The notes below the pieces were generated by a model. It was not told the origin of the DNA and ran no database searches. It saw nothing but the letters and a program-made list of their open reading frames with translations. Of a DNA stretch of 64,000 bases, positions 43,716 through 57,382 are shown in pieces. Every line of letters starts with the position of its first letter. Within the stretch, counting starts at the first letter, position 1. Position numbers and translations under genes: made by a program. The DNA is from Trichoplax sp. H2 (taxonomy: Eukaryota; Placozoa; Uniplacotomia; Trichoplacea), in contig NOWV01000004.1 of the NCBI GenBank assembly GCA_003344405.1, forward strand, positions 1 to 64,000, read 5' to 3'.

Positions 43716-46700
43716 TTAAATATCGATTAACTCAAATGCTAAGACCGTGGGTACTGTTGTACAATCTGGTAGAGGTTGAAATTCATGATACATTTGCATA
43801 TGGTAAAGACATGTATCCTTTACGCAGAATATAGACCAGACTGCTAATAGTCGATCTATAGTATAAATATATCCTTGTGATGTTGTTACATTTGGATAGC
43901 GATAGAGTCAGCTACCACAGTTTGATCTTTTCGCATACCATCTGACCATAAATTGCCATATCTGTTCAACAAATTGTCATCGCGATTTGCGATAACCCAA
44001 TATTGTAAAATTAGCATAGCTTGATAATTAAAATCGTCCAGCTCATACAATGTTAACTTTATCAAGCAGTTACGCGATAAGACAGTAAAAAGTACCTACT
44101 AAGGATAAACCTAAATATGATCTAATGTGACCATAACCTTACCCATTGTCCCTTAGTATATCCAAGAATTTATGGAATTTCTCTAGCGAATCTTCAATGT
44201 CGGATAATAAGTTTTCGTTATCAAAGGCTAAATTAAGAACAAAATGAGTTGATATCATTAAGATTTGGATAACATTCTAAATTTTATTTATGAATCTACA
44301 ATCTTGGATCAATCGACGTGATAGAAAAGCTATCTGAACTTGTTAAGTAAACCCTAAAATTAAACCCTGTTACTATGCAAACTATACGTCAAGAAACCAC
44401 GAGTAAGAGTTAATGGTAGACACATAATCTTTCAGCAATGGTATGACTAAAAATAATTTTCTAGATGAATATTCTTTACCGAATAGTGATCAATATTACA
44501 ATTTATATGAGTACTTATACAATAGTGGTTTCATACCTAGGTCAGGTTTCTGTGCAAAGTGTATCTTCAATACGAAGGAAATTGTAAAATTTATTACAAC
44601 TCATCTTAAAAGATAATCTATAAAATAGCCGATACGTATTTAATGTATCTTACATTGGACATTTCCTTTATACATTTATATAATCTTTCATTTTCTTCCT
44701 CGACCTCCAGGTAGCGTAATAAGTCAGTAAGACAGGCCATTTTACAATCGATAAAATTTGAAATCTTAGCTATAACTTTACGGATAATGAAATACCTCGC
44801 GAAGTTTTGATTCAGCTTTTTCTCTTGCGATGATTTCTTTTTTAAGCTGCTTTCGACATTTATTTAATTTTTTCTAAAATAGACAATTACTAAAGATTAA
44901 TTTATAAGTAAATAATATCTGCTAGCATTTCACCTTTCTGCACATATGCACAGTGATGGTCGTAATATTTCTTAACGAGAGCAGGAAATTAATTCGGAAG
45001 TACAGCAGATCAATCCTTCCTTACGAAAGTATATATTCGATTATTAACTATACTCTTACAACCATATTTAATTCAATTTAAAGTAAGCAGCTATACTGTA
45101 CAGAGATAGAATTAATAACGTTTCAAAGATTTTTCTAGAAATTTAGATATGAAATTAAAGTTGTTTCCTAGCACTGCATCACAATTTACCTTGTATGTAG
45201 TGCATATTTTACATTTTTTCGTTCATGCATAATAAAAAGTCACATTGATAGCTTACATTTCAACAAGCTAGACTAGATACTAAAGGATTATTTATGTAGA
45301 CGTATATTCTATTAATTAGTATGCTGTTTTGAACATTTGCATGCGCAACACTTTGAACTACTTCACTGCGCGTATGATGGTTTATCGAACCTCGACTTTT
45401 CGTAGGCCAGTCATTTGGGGATCATCTACCTCTATAATATACATGGTTACATTATTCGATAAAAGTTGATTAATAATAAACACATAGTAATGTCAATCTT
45501 GTAACCGAATTACTATGACTTTAAATGTTCTCACCCGTATCTTTCATGAGAAATTTAAGGCTTGAACTATTATTTTGAATGATTGCTTCGTTCGGCTATT
45601 TTGTAAATCGAAAACCAGTTAATCTCGGCTTTATTAAGAACACCGATATTGTTTCTACGAGTATATTTATCATAATACGTATATTAAAACGTAAATGAAC
45701 GACTTCGCTTACTGTTATTTTGAATTGTTTTTGAAATTTAGAAGTGGATTTGTGGATTCTATGGTGTAAAGATTTAACACGATTAGCATTTATAGATAGT
45801 TTAAGCGTATAGGAGCTTTTTACGTAAATTAGTGATCTTGGCAAATTACTATAGCATCTTTGACTGTAATACGCATATATCATGATTAACAATCATAAAA
45901 AAATTAAAAGTATACTGAAACTGTCACATGAATTAACAATATTTGCTATAAGTAAAACATGATTTTACCTTTTAGCGTCAGTAGATATTTCACTCTTATT
46001 GCAAGTTCTACGATCCTTTGACAGTGCGGAAGATGCAGAAGAGACATCATTTATATCTCCGGCTTGTACCAGCCTCAGCCATTCGAACTAAATCCGAGAA
46101 TACGAAAGCTCGTAGCTTATCATACAAATTGACGTAAATTTATACTACAATTTTGTACAATTCATCTTATAGACTTACACTGCAATCTTGCCGAATTGTA
46201 TTTGTTGCGATTTGCTCCATAATAGCTTCAAATACTGAGCGATCTAGAATAACGGATTTATGTAAATTATTATATCTAATTCTATCGTTATAAGTTACCA
46301 TTTATTCCAAGCTCACCAATCAAATGATTCGCTCTGAGATCGACGATTACTAAACTGTTATTAATTTGCAGAACAGGTTCGAATTTTTTGGCGCCTTCAT
46401 TGGTAATTCCACACTGTTGAAGATCTAAAGCTGTCATTCAGAAACAATTTATCGAATAAGTCGGTCATTCAATTTAGGAAATTGCAGACAAAAGAGAGCA
46501 ACCTTTAAGCCATAGATCATCCTTCAGAGCATCCGCTAAATAAGATGCTCCTTCATCACCAAATAAGGGATTCATGCACGCGGTAATCCGTCTAAGACCT
46601 GGCATACGATCTAGATCTGGCCAACGATATCTCAAGCTTTCTTTCCACGTCTCTGCATAGCGCGCAGTTGCTTGATGCTGTTAACAGTGATGTGATCGTA

Positions 46701-49005
46701 AATAGCATAAACATCGTAATTACGCAATCTCTGTATTATACCGTAAGTACAGCTTTTAGCGTAGTTGTACATCTTAATTAATATAAAAATTGCATTTACC
46801 TTTCTGTTGTTTGAGTAGTATTATTACGCTGTATACGCAAAGTTATTACTATACGGTACAATATACATACTGTAGTTAAGCAGATAGTGCTGTACTACTG
46901 AATATGATTACGGCAGATCGAATCGTTAAATTTTACTACTTCGCATATATTGGCTAAATTAAAGTAATAGTCTACGTACCAAAATGAGTTTCGCAAGAGT
47001 CTCTGCTCCCTTGGATGTTAGATGGCAGCCCGAAACATTTAAAGATGTAATAGAAACAGAATTCTTTAACCCTGTACATAAAGCTGAGGTAACACAAATA
47101 AATAAGTATTGGCATATTTAAAAATAAATTATTAATTATTGTAGTGCAAAAGTATATCGGATAAAGAATAGTTACTTTCTAATCCTTGATCTTTTATTTG
47201 ACAATTCTCTAAGGAAATACGTTGTAATGTTTTATTTTTTGGTAAGGCCTAGGGATATCGATACAAAGATACTTATTCAGTTTAACAACATCAATCAGAA
47301 ATTTTACTGCAATCGCATATATATATATTTATATATAATAAATTATTAACTTTATAATATTTCAACCGCACACTAGATAGCAAAGAGTCTACGGACGTAA
47401 ATACAGATACTGCGCACACTGTACACACACTGTATAGTAATCATGCATTAAACTGTTAGCGGTAATGTGAAGCAATAATTTTGGACTATTGGCTAATTCG
47501 TTCTATAAAGTCGATTCAGCTGGATAGCTACAAACTGTAACTACAGTATTAATCAATTAGGCATAAAGTATTTCATACAGGAAGTTAACAGTAATTGTAA
47601 GACAATCTTAAAATTTAAACATCCTACCTTGGATAATGTTTCAATTTCTCGAAACATCAAACGGATTCCATGCAATTCCAAGGAGTTTAAACAGTCCGTT
47701 ACCAATATGCAATCTCTGAGTGCTCTTATAACAAGATTTCGAGAAGTATAATTGTTATAAGTTTATTCAGTTTAGCACAGCATAATTGTTATTCAAACTA
47801 TCTATAAGTTATAGTGTGAACTGCTATACTTTCTTAAGTACCGTAATTTTTTTAATTAATTTAGATTGATCACCTTAAATGAGCAAATCAAATACTCAAC
47901 TTTTCTACACAGTATTTCATTAATAGACCTAAATTGATTATACGATACTGTAGCGATAAGCATCATCTGTACACTAAATACTGTTATGTGTGTATCGTTC
48001 AGTATTTAGTAACACGTAAACTCCTACTACAGTAATTTAGTAAATTTGTATTATTCTTGGTATAAATTCGGTTTTAGATTTCGCTTCATGACATACACAA
48101 TGTAATGACTAAAAGATAAGAGCCTTATTTGTATTTAGTATTTTATTAGATGATTGATGAAAGATTAAAGTATATGCGTACAGTACCTGCATAATTTCGT
48201 GATGATTTCTCGAGACTGTATAGGAAGTATTTTCGCTCGAGTTGCACATGTCTCTTTATGGAGGAATGATGAAACGACTTTAGCATATTGCGATTGTAAT
48301 TCAATGTCGTAACTAATCAACTCTAAAAGTACTGTACACAGTACAATACTGCGAGACTTGCTAAATCATAGTAGTGTAGAGTACATAATTGTAAGTCTGT
48401 ATCGTAGTGCGAAATATTGACATTGTATTCAAAGTCTCATGCTATAAATCGCCAAAAAATGACCGTAAACATCTAAGATCATATAATTATCAGCGCATAA
48501 CAATTGGTACTATTTTCATTTTATAATAATATACTTCATCGTTAAGTGCAATCATAAGTAAGTTTAAAATCAATAGAATTTCAGTATAGCAATCCAGATA
48601 TCTCTAGCGTATGTACAGTTTAAATTGATAACGATTCGATTTATTACTGTCATCATGTGCAGAATCGAATCAAGAACGAGCTGTGCATGAACTATTGTAC
48701 TGATATAATTAATAATAAGACACTGTGATCACACAGGCAATCTCCGTACCTTGCGTTTTATGTTTTGTTCGGCAACATTTAAAAATTACAGCTCGCAAAG
48801 ATTTGTTAATTCTTAACGCTTCAATTAGCGGAGGCCAATCAATTAGTCGAATTCTATCTGCTTTGCAATCCAAAATTGACTTTCTTAAATTAGCCTTGAT
48901 TGCGGGCACAGGACAGGTGTTTTGTATAGCGCACAAATTATCATAGTATGCGCCAAAGTCATACTGGCCACGGTGTCGTTCCTGTACAGTCTCTATCATA
49001 TTCAT
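43716..49005 (-). CDS. CEP78: Centrosomal protein CEP78, 16 coding exons
   Basis: CEP78 is a leucine-rich-repeat and coiled-coil protein of centrioles and basal bodies, needed for ciliary function. Exons in coding order: 48750-49005, 48187-48322, 47628-47724, 47176-47248, 46980-47083, 46503-46677, 46317-46430, 46179-46243, 45969-46087, 45713-45848, 44796-44873, 44654-44704, 44537-44564, 44143-44227, 43939-43961, 43716-43765; 529 residues (human about 690). Signatures: FGAYYDNLCAIQNTCPVPAI, DWPPLIEALRINKSL, NSLELHGIRL, SITSLNVSGCHLTSKGAE, ETWKESLRYRWPDLDRMPGL, ALDLQQCGITNEGAKKF, the coiled coil KKLNKCRKQLKKEIIAREKA and DIEDSLEKFHKFLDILRDNG. The short exons 44537-44564 and 43939-43961 and the last exon are less certain, as is the 45848 acceptor. 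The long human tail is missing. Confidence 0.92.
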
Positions 49006-49447
49006 TTTGTCTAGTAATGGTAATTAATTATACTGTATAGTAGATAAATTTATGGTAACTGTAAATGTTCACTACATACAGTAATATGGTAGTCCAACAA
49101 CTGCTAATGAAATGAAGTTCAATTAATTATTTATTTAAACCACGTATCGTTTGCAGTATACATACAGTACAACACAGCACTGTGACTGTACAATTAATTT
49201 AAGCGATAAAGTAGAAATGGTAAGCTAAAGATTATCAAGATCAAGAATATAGTACTTTCATAACTACTGTACAAAACAAGCGTTCAATTACACTGATTTT
49301 AAGAAATAATTCTATCTTGAATTTAACGGCATGCTAAGTCTGAAGACACTGAATGGTACCCTTTTACGCAATGGCGCTTAATTAACTGATCCAGTCCTTA
49401 TGAAAGTATTATTCATATATGGAATTCTTGCCCGATTTGCAACGGAA
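49006..49447. other. Spacer between CEP78 start and tRNA-Pro
   Basis: It holds the CEP78 promoter side and the tRNA 5' flank. ACTGT/ACAGT motifs occur near 49030-49085 and 49155-49190, close to the CEP78 start. I see no gene. Confidence 0.5.
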
Positions 49448-49519
49448 GGCTCGTTGGTCTAGTGGTATGATTCTCGCTTAGGGTGCGAGAGGTCCCGGGT
49501 TCAATTCCCGGACGAGCCC
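49448..49519 (+). tRNA. tRNA-Pro (anticodon AGG)
   Basis: A 72-nt cloverleaf: acceptor stem GGCTCGT pairs with ACGAGCC, followed by discriminator C. The D arm contains the A-box (TGGTCTAGTGGTATGA). The anticodon arm is CTCGC-TTAGGGT-GCGAG with anticodon AGG. The T arm is CCGGG-TTCAATT-CCCGG (B-box GGTTCAATTCC). There is no intron. The gene lies between the divergent CEP78 and ALG13 genes and is transcribed by RNA polymerase III from internal promoters. Confidence 0.98.
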
Positions 49520-49533
49520 AGTGTCCCAGCGTG

Positions 49534-49540
49534 TTTTTTT
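49534..49540 (+). terminator. Pol III T-run terminator of tRNA-Pro
   Basis: Seven consecutive T residues begin 15 bases after the tRNA 3' end, with further T-rich DNA behind. This is the usual RNA polymerase III termination signal. Confidence 0.8.
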
Positions 49541-50060
49541 CTTTCTTTTTCTGTTTTTACAGAAATGTCAATGACATTATAAATACTCTATTTTTTTCCA
49601 TCAAACGGCAAATCTCGCCACAAAATTCAAAGTAAAGTACAGTACGGCCACATGCCTGTAGTTTTCTGGTTTGTGATTTTAATATTCCATGATTCTTCTT
49701 GTGGTAATGACTCAACTATGCAAGGATTCTTGACGTACAGTATAATACCAGTATTGAGGGATGGTCTACTACTGCACAGTGTACAGTAGTCCGTCCGTCC
49801 ATATTCGGGACTTCTAAAGAAGACCATTTTAGTCTGTTATTTATACTGTACTGTAGAAGTCCCTGACTTGATGATTAAAATCAGGTTCTGTTTACGGATC
49901 AACTTGTCTATCTAATTTATATTCTGTTTGTAGGAGGGGAATAAATTTGCTTACTTTCAAAGCTGAAGTAGGGGGCATCTAAAGAATTTTCTCTTATCAC
50001 AAGTCCCTGGCTAGAGGGTATTTATAAAGCTGGTTACAGTACTTTAGCGGTACTGTAGGC
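49541..50060. other. Spacer upstream of ALG13
   Basis: No gene is supported. Pentamer motifs lie at 49636, 49736, 49780-49796 and 49845; the last pair, TTACAGTACTTTAGCGGTACTG, ends only a few bases before the ALG13 start codon. Confidence 0.5.
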
Positions 50061-52689
50061 ATGAAGGTCGTTTTTGTTACTGTGGGAACAACTAGCTTCG
50101 ATGATCTAATTAAAACCATTTCATCGGATGAATGTTGTAAGGTATTGCATAACAGATATTCATTATGCAGTAGCACAGTGATCCTCTATCAATCATTTTA
50201 CTGCTACATTTGTTCATGGAATATTGTACAGTCATTACTACATCCTTGTCAATTTCCTTTGAACCTATTCAAATGAATTAGAATTAATAAAGTTTACACC
50301 TTGTTGACAATTTTCGAAAGCTTCGATATGTTGTAGTACCGTATTAAAATTATTACGGTCAATTCACCATGACTGACAGATTTATACTTTGCTCCTAAAA
50401 ATTGATAAAACTATTGATATACTACGGTATAGTAGTATTAATTAGCTCAGCTTAGAATCAAATCGCAGAACACTAGCGAGTTGCTGGAAGAAGGCAGCAT
50501 TTCTGTCCGGCGTAGTTTGTAATGTAATTTAAAAACTTCAGGAACTTCGAGTAATACTGATATGATTAACATTGATTTTTTCTGTTATTTTATGTAAGCT
50601 TAAATCTCAAAATTGAACAGCTTTACTAATTAGCGCACAACAGTAAGATAGAGAACTTGTCAGTAGTCTACATGCATATGGCATACATGCCATTTAAGAT
50701 CAACTAAGACCAGCTTCATCAAGAATCTACTCTATTCTTGAACGGTTATAATCTTTCGCATTAACATAGCAATGGCAATGACGTGTCGTTTACTGTGCTT
50801 GTTTTACCTGCAGATATTAGAGAGTAGAGGATATACGAAATTGCTTCTTCAAATCGGCTGTGGTAATTTCGAGCCCAAATTTAATACGACAAACAAACTT
50901 CAGTTAGAGTATTATCGATATAAGCCGTCGCTGAACGATGACATGATGAATGCCGATGTGATCCTTAGCCATGGAGGTATGATGTGTTTGTAATGCACAA
51001 TTTATCAATATACTATTATATTTTAACTACTTACATATATGGATACATAAATTTATATTTGAATTATCCGCTAAATGTCATGAGTAGAAAAGATCAAATA
51101 GCTTAATTAAATAAAATTCATATTGATTTATTGTAGAGACATTACTGAATACTGATAAGTTAGTATGACGAGAGTAGACTGAAGCTGAGCCTACCAGATT
51201 TTAAAATTTGTAGGGGAATCTGTTAAAACTCGTCTATGTAGAATCCCCCACTTACTGTACAACATTTTAAGGATCTCCTTGTCTTCGTCACTTCAACACC
51301 GTTAAATAGACTACTAGCACGCTTCGTTCAATAACTGCGAAAGTAATATGATAGCTACGCAATGACTGAAATACACTGTATTGTAGGATAAGATCTACAA
51401 GAGCCACTATCCTCGTAACATCATTAAAAATACCTATCAACTTTCTTTCTACATCCAGTTATTCGGGATGCATTGTATACGTCATATTTTGATAGCTGCT
51501 TAGCAGTTGCATGTTCTGCATTTATAGTAGGCTTTAACAACTTTAACTATACAGAAAAAGTAATTTCCATCATTTTACCATACTGTACCCTATTATGGGT
51601 AACGTTTCTTGGTGTATCAATTCGATATTGTACTATGTATCATCACGCATAGGCTGTAATTGTACTCAATTACTCACTAAAATTCTACGTAGATTAGTTA
51701 ATCGTTACAATGTTCTCTCTCGTAGTAATTCGCCCGAGATCCTGTATTACTATAGAACGGTTAAACTACAAATGAAATTAAACTGCTGCACAAAATTGCA
51801 GGGGCATTGTATCTTATTTATATGCACAATTCAATTACTGTAATTTAGACATGCATAGGCATTTACACATCTAACTGTGCTACTCCTACTTTACGAACAG
51901 TAACTAGTAAACAGTATACTGTACAGTAGTAACAGGGACTGTTTCTTTGCAACATTTAAGCAGCGTATGCGATTACAGCTTATCAATAATTAGATCATTT
52001 ACAACTAAACGACGGTGAAACGAGATATGCAAAGACAGCTTCTATAACGACTAGTTAGGAATTACAGCTTTCGAATATTTCATATAATCCAGGAACGTAG
52101 GAACCAAATCTTGATACTATTTAGAAATTTTCAGCTGTTAAAACACAAATTACTGCACGATGTCTGATAATTATAATTAATTAATGTAATTCACACGTTA
52201 TGACACCGTGACAGTTATTAAGGTACAAAACGTTGTTATAGATGGATGCAAATACTTATACTAGATGAATATTAAATCATTTCGAAATTAGGGGGATCAT
52301 AAATTTGGTATTATCATTTATTGCATTTGTAGGCGCTGGAAGTATTTTGGAATGCCTACAACTTAAAAAGAAACTCTTAGTAGTAATTAACGATAAGTTA
52401 TCCGAAAATCATCAGGTCGAGTTTGCTACAAAACTGTCTAACAGTGGATACCTATATTGTTGCACTTGCAAGTAAGGCTGAGAACATTGTAATTTTTTGA
52501 GTTTCTGCTTTACATTTTCATTTTAGACGTTTGCCAAAATTATATTCTAACTTTTATTTAATTCTTTACTTTAGCAACTTAACAACCGTGCTACAGGAAT
52601 CTAACTTTAGTAAGCTGAAAAAATTCCCATCAAGTGAGCCAGAAAGTTTCTGTCACTTCTTGAATCAACAACTCGGATTACCACCTTAA
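50061..52689 (+). CDS. ALG13: ALG13, catalytic subunit of UDP-GlcNAc transferase, 4 exons
   Basis: ALG13 with membrane partner ALG14 adds the second GlcNAc to dolichol-PP-GlcNAc on the cytosolic ER face, an early step of N-glycan assembly. Exons: 50061-50141, 50814-50976, 52333-52471, 52575-52689; 165 residues, the size of yeast-like and short human ALG13. Motifs: MKVVFVTVGTTSFDDLI at the start, KLLLQIGCGNFEP, YYRYKPSLNDDMMNADVILS, HGGAGSILECLQLKKKLLVV, INDKLSENHQVEFATKL. This is the GT28 C-terminal fold with its donor-binding GAGS loop. There is no OTU-like or Tudor extension of the long vertebrate isoform before the TAA. Convergent with PEX11G. Confidence 0.96.
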
Positions 52690-53252
52690 AGATTATATAA
52701 GCCATTAAAATTTTATCCTAACTAAGTACTGTATGAAACCAGTATATCATTCTATAAGAAATCATATCAAAACTGATTAAAGCATGATTAATAATATTGT
52801 CACATGATTTATATTTTTGCTTGACTGTTGACTTGGTAACACCTAATTTAAAGACTTTATAACCACAGCAACGATAGCCTTATAATCATTGACTCTCGAA
52901 AAAGTCTTCCTGGGTATGAAGTTGAGACAATACAGAATATTCATATATAAAGTGATTCCCTTAGTTATGAGTGATATATAGGGATGTTGATATTGATATC
53001 ATACTGTAAATGATCTCATAACTACAAACAAACGTATTCTTGCGGCAATGCTATATGTTAATAGTTACTGTTTTTCAAGAAGTCTGATAGTTAGCTATCA
53101 AAAACAGACGTAAACAGGTAAACAAAATAAATATAATGCACAGCACAATATTGCTTATAGTTTTGCTAATGATTATAAAAGAGGTATACATACAATGTTA
53201 TGCTTACTTTAACAAGCTTAGACAGAGTAACTAAACAGTCTGATTCACAGCT
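52690..53252. other. Intergenic stretch between convergent ALG13 and PEX11G
   Basis: AT-rich, no gene; it should contain both 3' UTRs. I see nothing else. Confidence 0.5.
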
Positions 53253-55866
53253 TTAGCTAGTTAAAAGAATAATTGATGACACCGTACCAAAGAGTCCTTC
53301 TAATAGAAGTGGAAGTTTACCGGCCCATAAGATAGAATTTGCTGGCATGTAATGAATGGCGTTGCAGAAGTCGCATCCACTACGTACCATACTTAGTATT
53401 GTTTTGATTTGTTCCTCTTGGATTTCCCTAATTTTGATATTATGACTACGCTTTTCTTCAAAAGACATAGTATCCATCTCTTTCAGCCTGGCATCACTAT
53501 AAGGAATGTTGAAACAGACTGTTTTAAATTGCATAAAATCTCACGTTTCGTCTTTTTGCGAATTTTTACCGTGGCGGTAGGTAATACAGTACTGTAGTGT
53601 ATATTGAGAGTATAAGCAAAAGTGCTGCATTTATTGCTATTGTGCGCAGTCCTTTGCATTTACGTATTTCTACCGCTGTTTATTGATACTTCCAAGTCTA
53701 CTTTTGCCACAATAATTAAGTAATGCACTTGCGTTACTATGTACACACTGTACAGTAATGATTTTACCCTTAAAAACGACTTAAATTATACGCGTAGTCT
53801 CTCCAACATTTACGGACAATATGTACAGTATATTCGTACGTAGAACCAGAACGTACGAATGCTTTTTATTGCACTGTATTGCATTATCCTTGATTACTGA
53901 TTGCTAGCAGCACTGCCTTTGAAACATTTTACGGTAAACTACTGTTGTTGTGCCGGCGCATCATGCTGAGAGAAAGATCAGACGGATCCAGGAATTAATA
54001 GTAACTGCCATTTTCCTGTATTAGTAATACTACCTTAGTAATAATACACACAGCATTATAACCCCTGGCAGGTCTGATCATGCCGCAAATATCGTTAATC
54101 AACAATAGGATTGTATGGAGCACTGATGGGCGTACACTCGCAACTTGCAAAATATAACAAGCCTGTCGGTTAGTAAGCGGCAGTTTGCATTGCATTTGGA
54201 GCATGCAAGACAAACTGCCGCTTATTAATACGCAGATAGATAGCTAAATATTCACATTTCCTGTTTGGACACGGACAGCTACATGACAACTACAGTATAT
54301 AAACATTATACCCGTATATATGGTACTACGACATAGCAGTTGTTGGTGAGCTCTTGCCGTTATTGTAATCAGAGATGGACAGCTGCAGTCGTAATAACTA
54401 CGCATATACAACATACAGTACACTCAAAATAAAAACAATACAGAAAAAGATGCACAACTCTATCTTAATTATTCATCAACACATCGTGCATATTCGTCAA
54501 GATTTGATTCTGTAGGACAAGAAAACTTTACTGTTCATATGAAAAATAACGTTGACACAAAAAAAGCAAAATACCGTAAACCGTATCGTAGTTTAAAAAA
54601 AACTATTTTTCAGAGTCGTATCAACTGCATTTCAGTATTAATTTTATTTACAAATATGCGTATACTTGCCTTTGACTGTCAGAAGCTTGATTGTTGGTCT
54701 TCTCCTTTAAGTTCGACCGTAATGTCTGCTTTTGAGTCCTTAATTTCCAAAGCTTGAGTAATCCACGAAGAAAATTCATCATTAGCGAGCAAGCCCAGAG
54801 CCTTATACCGAATGCCCACCAATATGCTGACTCCGCGAACTTAAAGAGATTATTGCCAGCACCCCATGCCAAGTGCTCAACAGGAAAGTATAACTGATCT
54901 GCAGCAGTTTTAATCAGGCCTAGGAGGCGGGATAATTGGTCTGTATCCTAATCACAGAATACATCATGTTGTATTTATTTCTTATAGATAGAATTACGAC
55001 ATAGTTATTTTATGTAGTCTTCTCAATGTACGGTATGAAGCATAGATATTTTTTCACATAAGTTGAAAATTCGTAAAAGATTGACTATCAGTCCTGATCT
55101 GTAGTTTATTTAGCTACAGGGATTTGAACGTATTGTTAGTTGTTAGGTCACAGTAAGAACAGATTTTTTTGGATACTTTCTACACATGGAGCGGATTTTG
55201 TTCGTAATTGTGAAGTTAGATATGAAAGTACAAATGCTCCATCTTCTCGATTGGCATTTAACTAGCATTGTGTCACAAGCTCAGCGAAGTGCAACATACG
55301 GCTAGAGTCAACTGATATTTATAAGTACGTAAGCTATACTGCAATTTAACTTAGCGATGATTAGGTTTTCTCAATCGTTTAGATTTCAGAGGCATATAAA
55401 TTAACAGGAAGAAATAAATTATCTTGTATATTGTGCGTACAGTATAACACTGCGTATACTGTATACCCTAAGAATATTATACGATGTAAACAATAATGTA
55501 CAGTACAGTGTTGTATAGTAGTGTACTGCATTTATATTTAGAGAAAATTAGTGATATGCCATCACATACAGTATTAATGGTTCAGGAATAAAAATTTCCT
55601 TTTAGGTAAAGTACAATAGAATCCAAATGCGGAATCATGCTTACCTGGCTCTGCAAGAATCTTATCGTAAATTTCAATATGATCACATCGTCGAAAAGTC
55701 GGTAAATAGCTCTGGAATTGCTCAATGCAGCGGAAAAAGTCAAAAAGCGATTTTGAAAATCCTTATTATGTAATAAGGCTGCAATGAGCTTCGAACCATA
55801 CTGGCAAGTTCGGATGATATAATCTCGACTATAGTAACTCAGCAGCATGGAATTAATTTTATCCAT
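53253..55866 (-). CDS. PEX11G: Peroxisomal membrane protein PEX11 gamma, 3 exons
   Basis: PEX11 proteins shape and divide peroxisomes. Exons in coding order: 55645-55866, 54670-54947, 53253-53496; 247 residues (human PEX11G about 241). Gamma-type signatures: YYSRDYIIRTCQYGSKLIAA, ALSNSRAIYRLFDDV, FPVEHLAWGAGN, a Trp-rich segment FAESAYWWAFGIRLWACSL followed by the basic GLLKLWKLRTQKQ, then NAIHYMPANSILWAGKLPLL and EGLFGTVSSIILL at the C-terminus. The last hydrophobic stretch is a likely membrane span. The second intron begins AG|GCAAGT, a GC-AG intron, and uses an acceptor at 53497. Pentamer repeats lie just upstream of the start (55990-56130). Confidence 0.94.
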
Positions 55867-57382
55867 TTTTCTTGATAGGGCTACGAGCTAGGCAATGGCA
55901 ACAAGCAACAAGTTAGGTGTGCGCTGTGTGGTGTCTGTATCTGACTAGACGTACTTGCCAAAGTGGCAGAAGTTCAACTCGGAGTAAAAAACTCTTATGT
56001 ACAGCACAGTACACTGTGTAGATCATACGAGTATACTCGTATGGTCGGTCTACTTACTGTGTACAGTTGTACAGTACTGCAGTATCGATTTTTGGTACAC
56101 GTCGCTGAAACTGCTCTGCCGGCGTATAGTACTGTACCAATAACTGCATTGGAGTCAAATGTCCCTCCAAACTCCCCATTGATGTTTATTAACGAAATGT
56201 AACGAGGGCAGACATGCAGACAGACTGAGTTTTTTGATAGAAGAAAGAAAAGCTAATCACTGGCATAACGTCGCTCGATACCACTGTTAACATTTCCATT
56301 TCGTCTCACAGTCAAAGGATAACAACAGTCTTAAATCAATGTCAGCACTAGCAAATCAAATATTAACCAACATTAGTTAATTATACGCACAAAAACGACT
56401 GAGTGGTTAAAGGTTTTTCACTTGCGGTATAGTACAGTACTGTATTACTGTAATGTTCCGTGAACAGGTGTAGAACAAGTATACTCGTAGAGCGAAATTT
56501 CAAGTTCAAGGCAAATTCGAAGGTTTATGCTAACCCTTTTTGTTCTTCTTGACTGATGGTGCTGTATAAATATCTCGCTGACTGTAGTTCAGCCGTGGAA
56601 ATCTCCAGCTATTTCGTGTACGACTCATGTGCATTGCGAAAATAGTCGCGACTCTTTCTAACCCAATACAGGCTTCTAAGATAAATTCTTAGATTCGTTG
56701 ACTCCCACCCACACTCTACGACCTAGATAGTGGAAAGCCCAGATAAATCATTTTATGCTACTGTATTGATTTAATATGACAGCAATACTGGTCGAATATT
56801 CGCCACCCCAATTAAGGATGTTTAACGGCGGCGTGTTAAAAATACAAGTTACTGCTGCAGCCTCTGCGCCGTTTAACACGCTATCCCACCGATACCTAAC
56901 GTAAAACGGGTAACAGCGAGGTATGTCTATTCTAACTGCTTCTTGCTGATCATTTCCTAGTCTCAGCTACCGAAGAATCCAACTCATATTACAGTACTGC
57001 TTACTGTATGACTAAAATTTTTGTCTAGTTACTCAACATGTCTTACTGTAGTATCCGTACAAGTGTCACCTTACTAATAAATCCTTACAATTTGCCCCCA
57101 ATATTGAATAAATTAAATTAGCAAAAAAGGAAGACTTAAAAGCCTAAAACTATACGATATATAACTTAAAAAATACATATACAATACAGTAAACGCACAT
57201 GCCCACAAGTTTGTAAATATATATCAGAAGCTTATAGGCCGGTTTCGCCACCATTATCACGAACTAGTCCGCAACACATGCATGCGTAAAGACCATAATA
57301 ACAATAACAATATGGGTACTTGTCCTATGTCCGTGTATCTTACAATACTTTATTCAAATCATGACGTACAGAACAGCGTTAG
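55867..57382. other. Intergenic stretch upstream of PEX11G, downstream of RPL17
   Basis: No gene is supported. Pentamers occur at 55998-56017, 56058-56075, 56128 and 56430-56455. A stem of 10 bp, GCGTGTTAAA (56831-56840) with TTTAACACGC (56872-56881), sits in a locally GC-richer patch and could be a structured RNA or a palindrome remnant. The 79-codon frame at 55963-56202 runs through pentamer DNA and is not credible. Confidence 0.5.
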
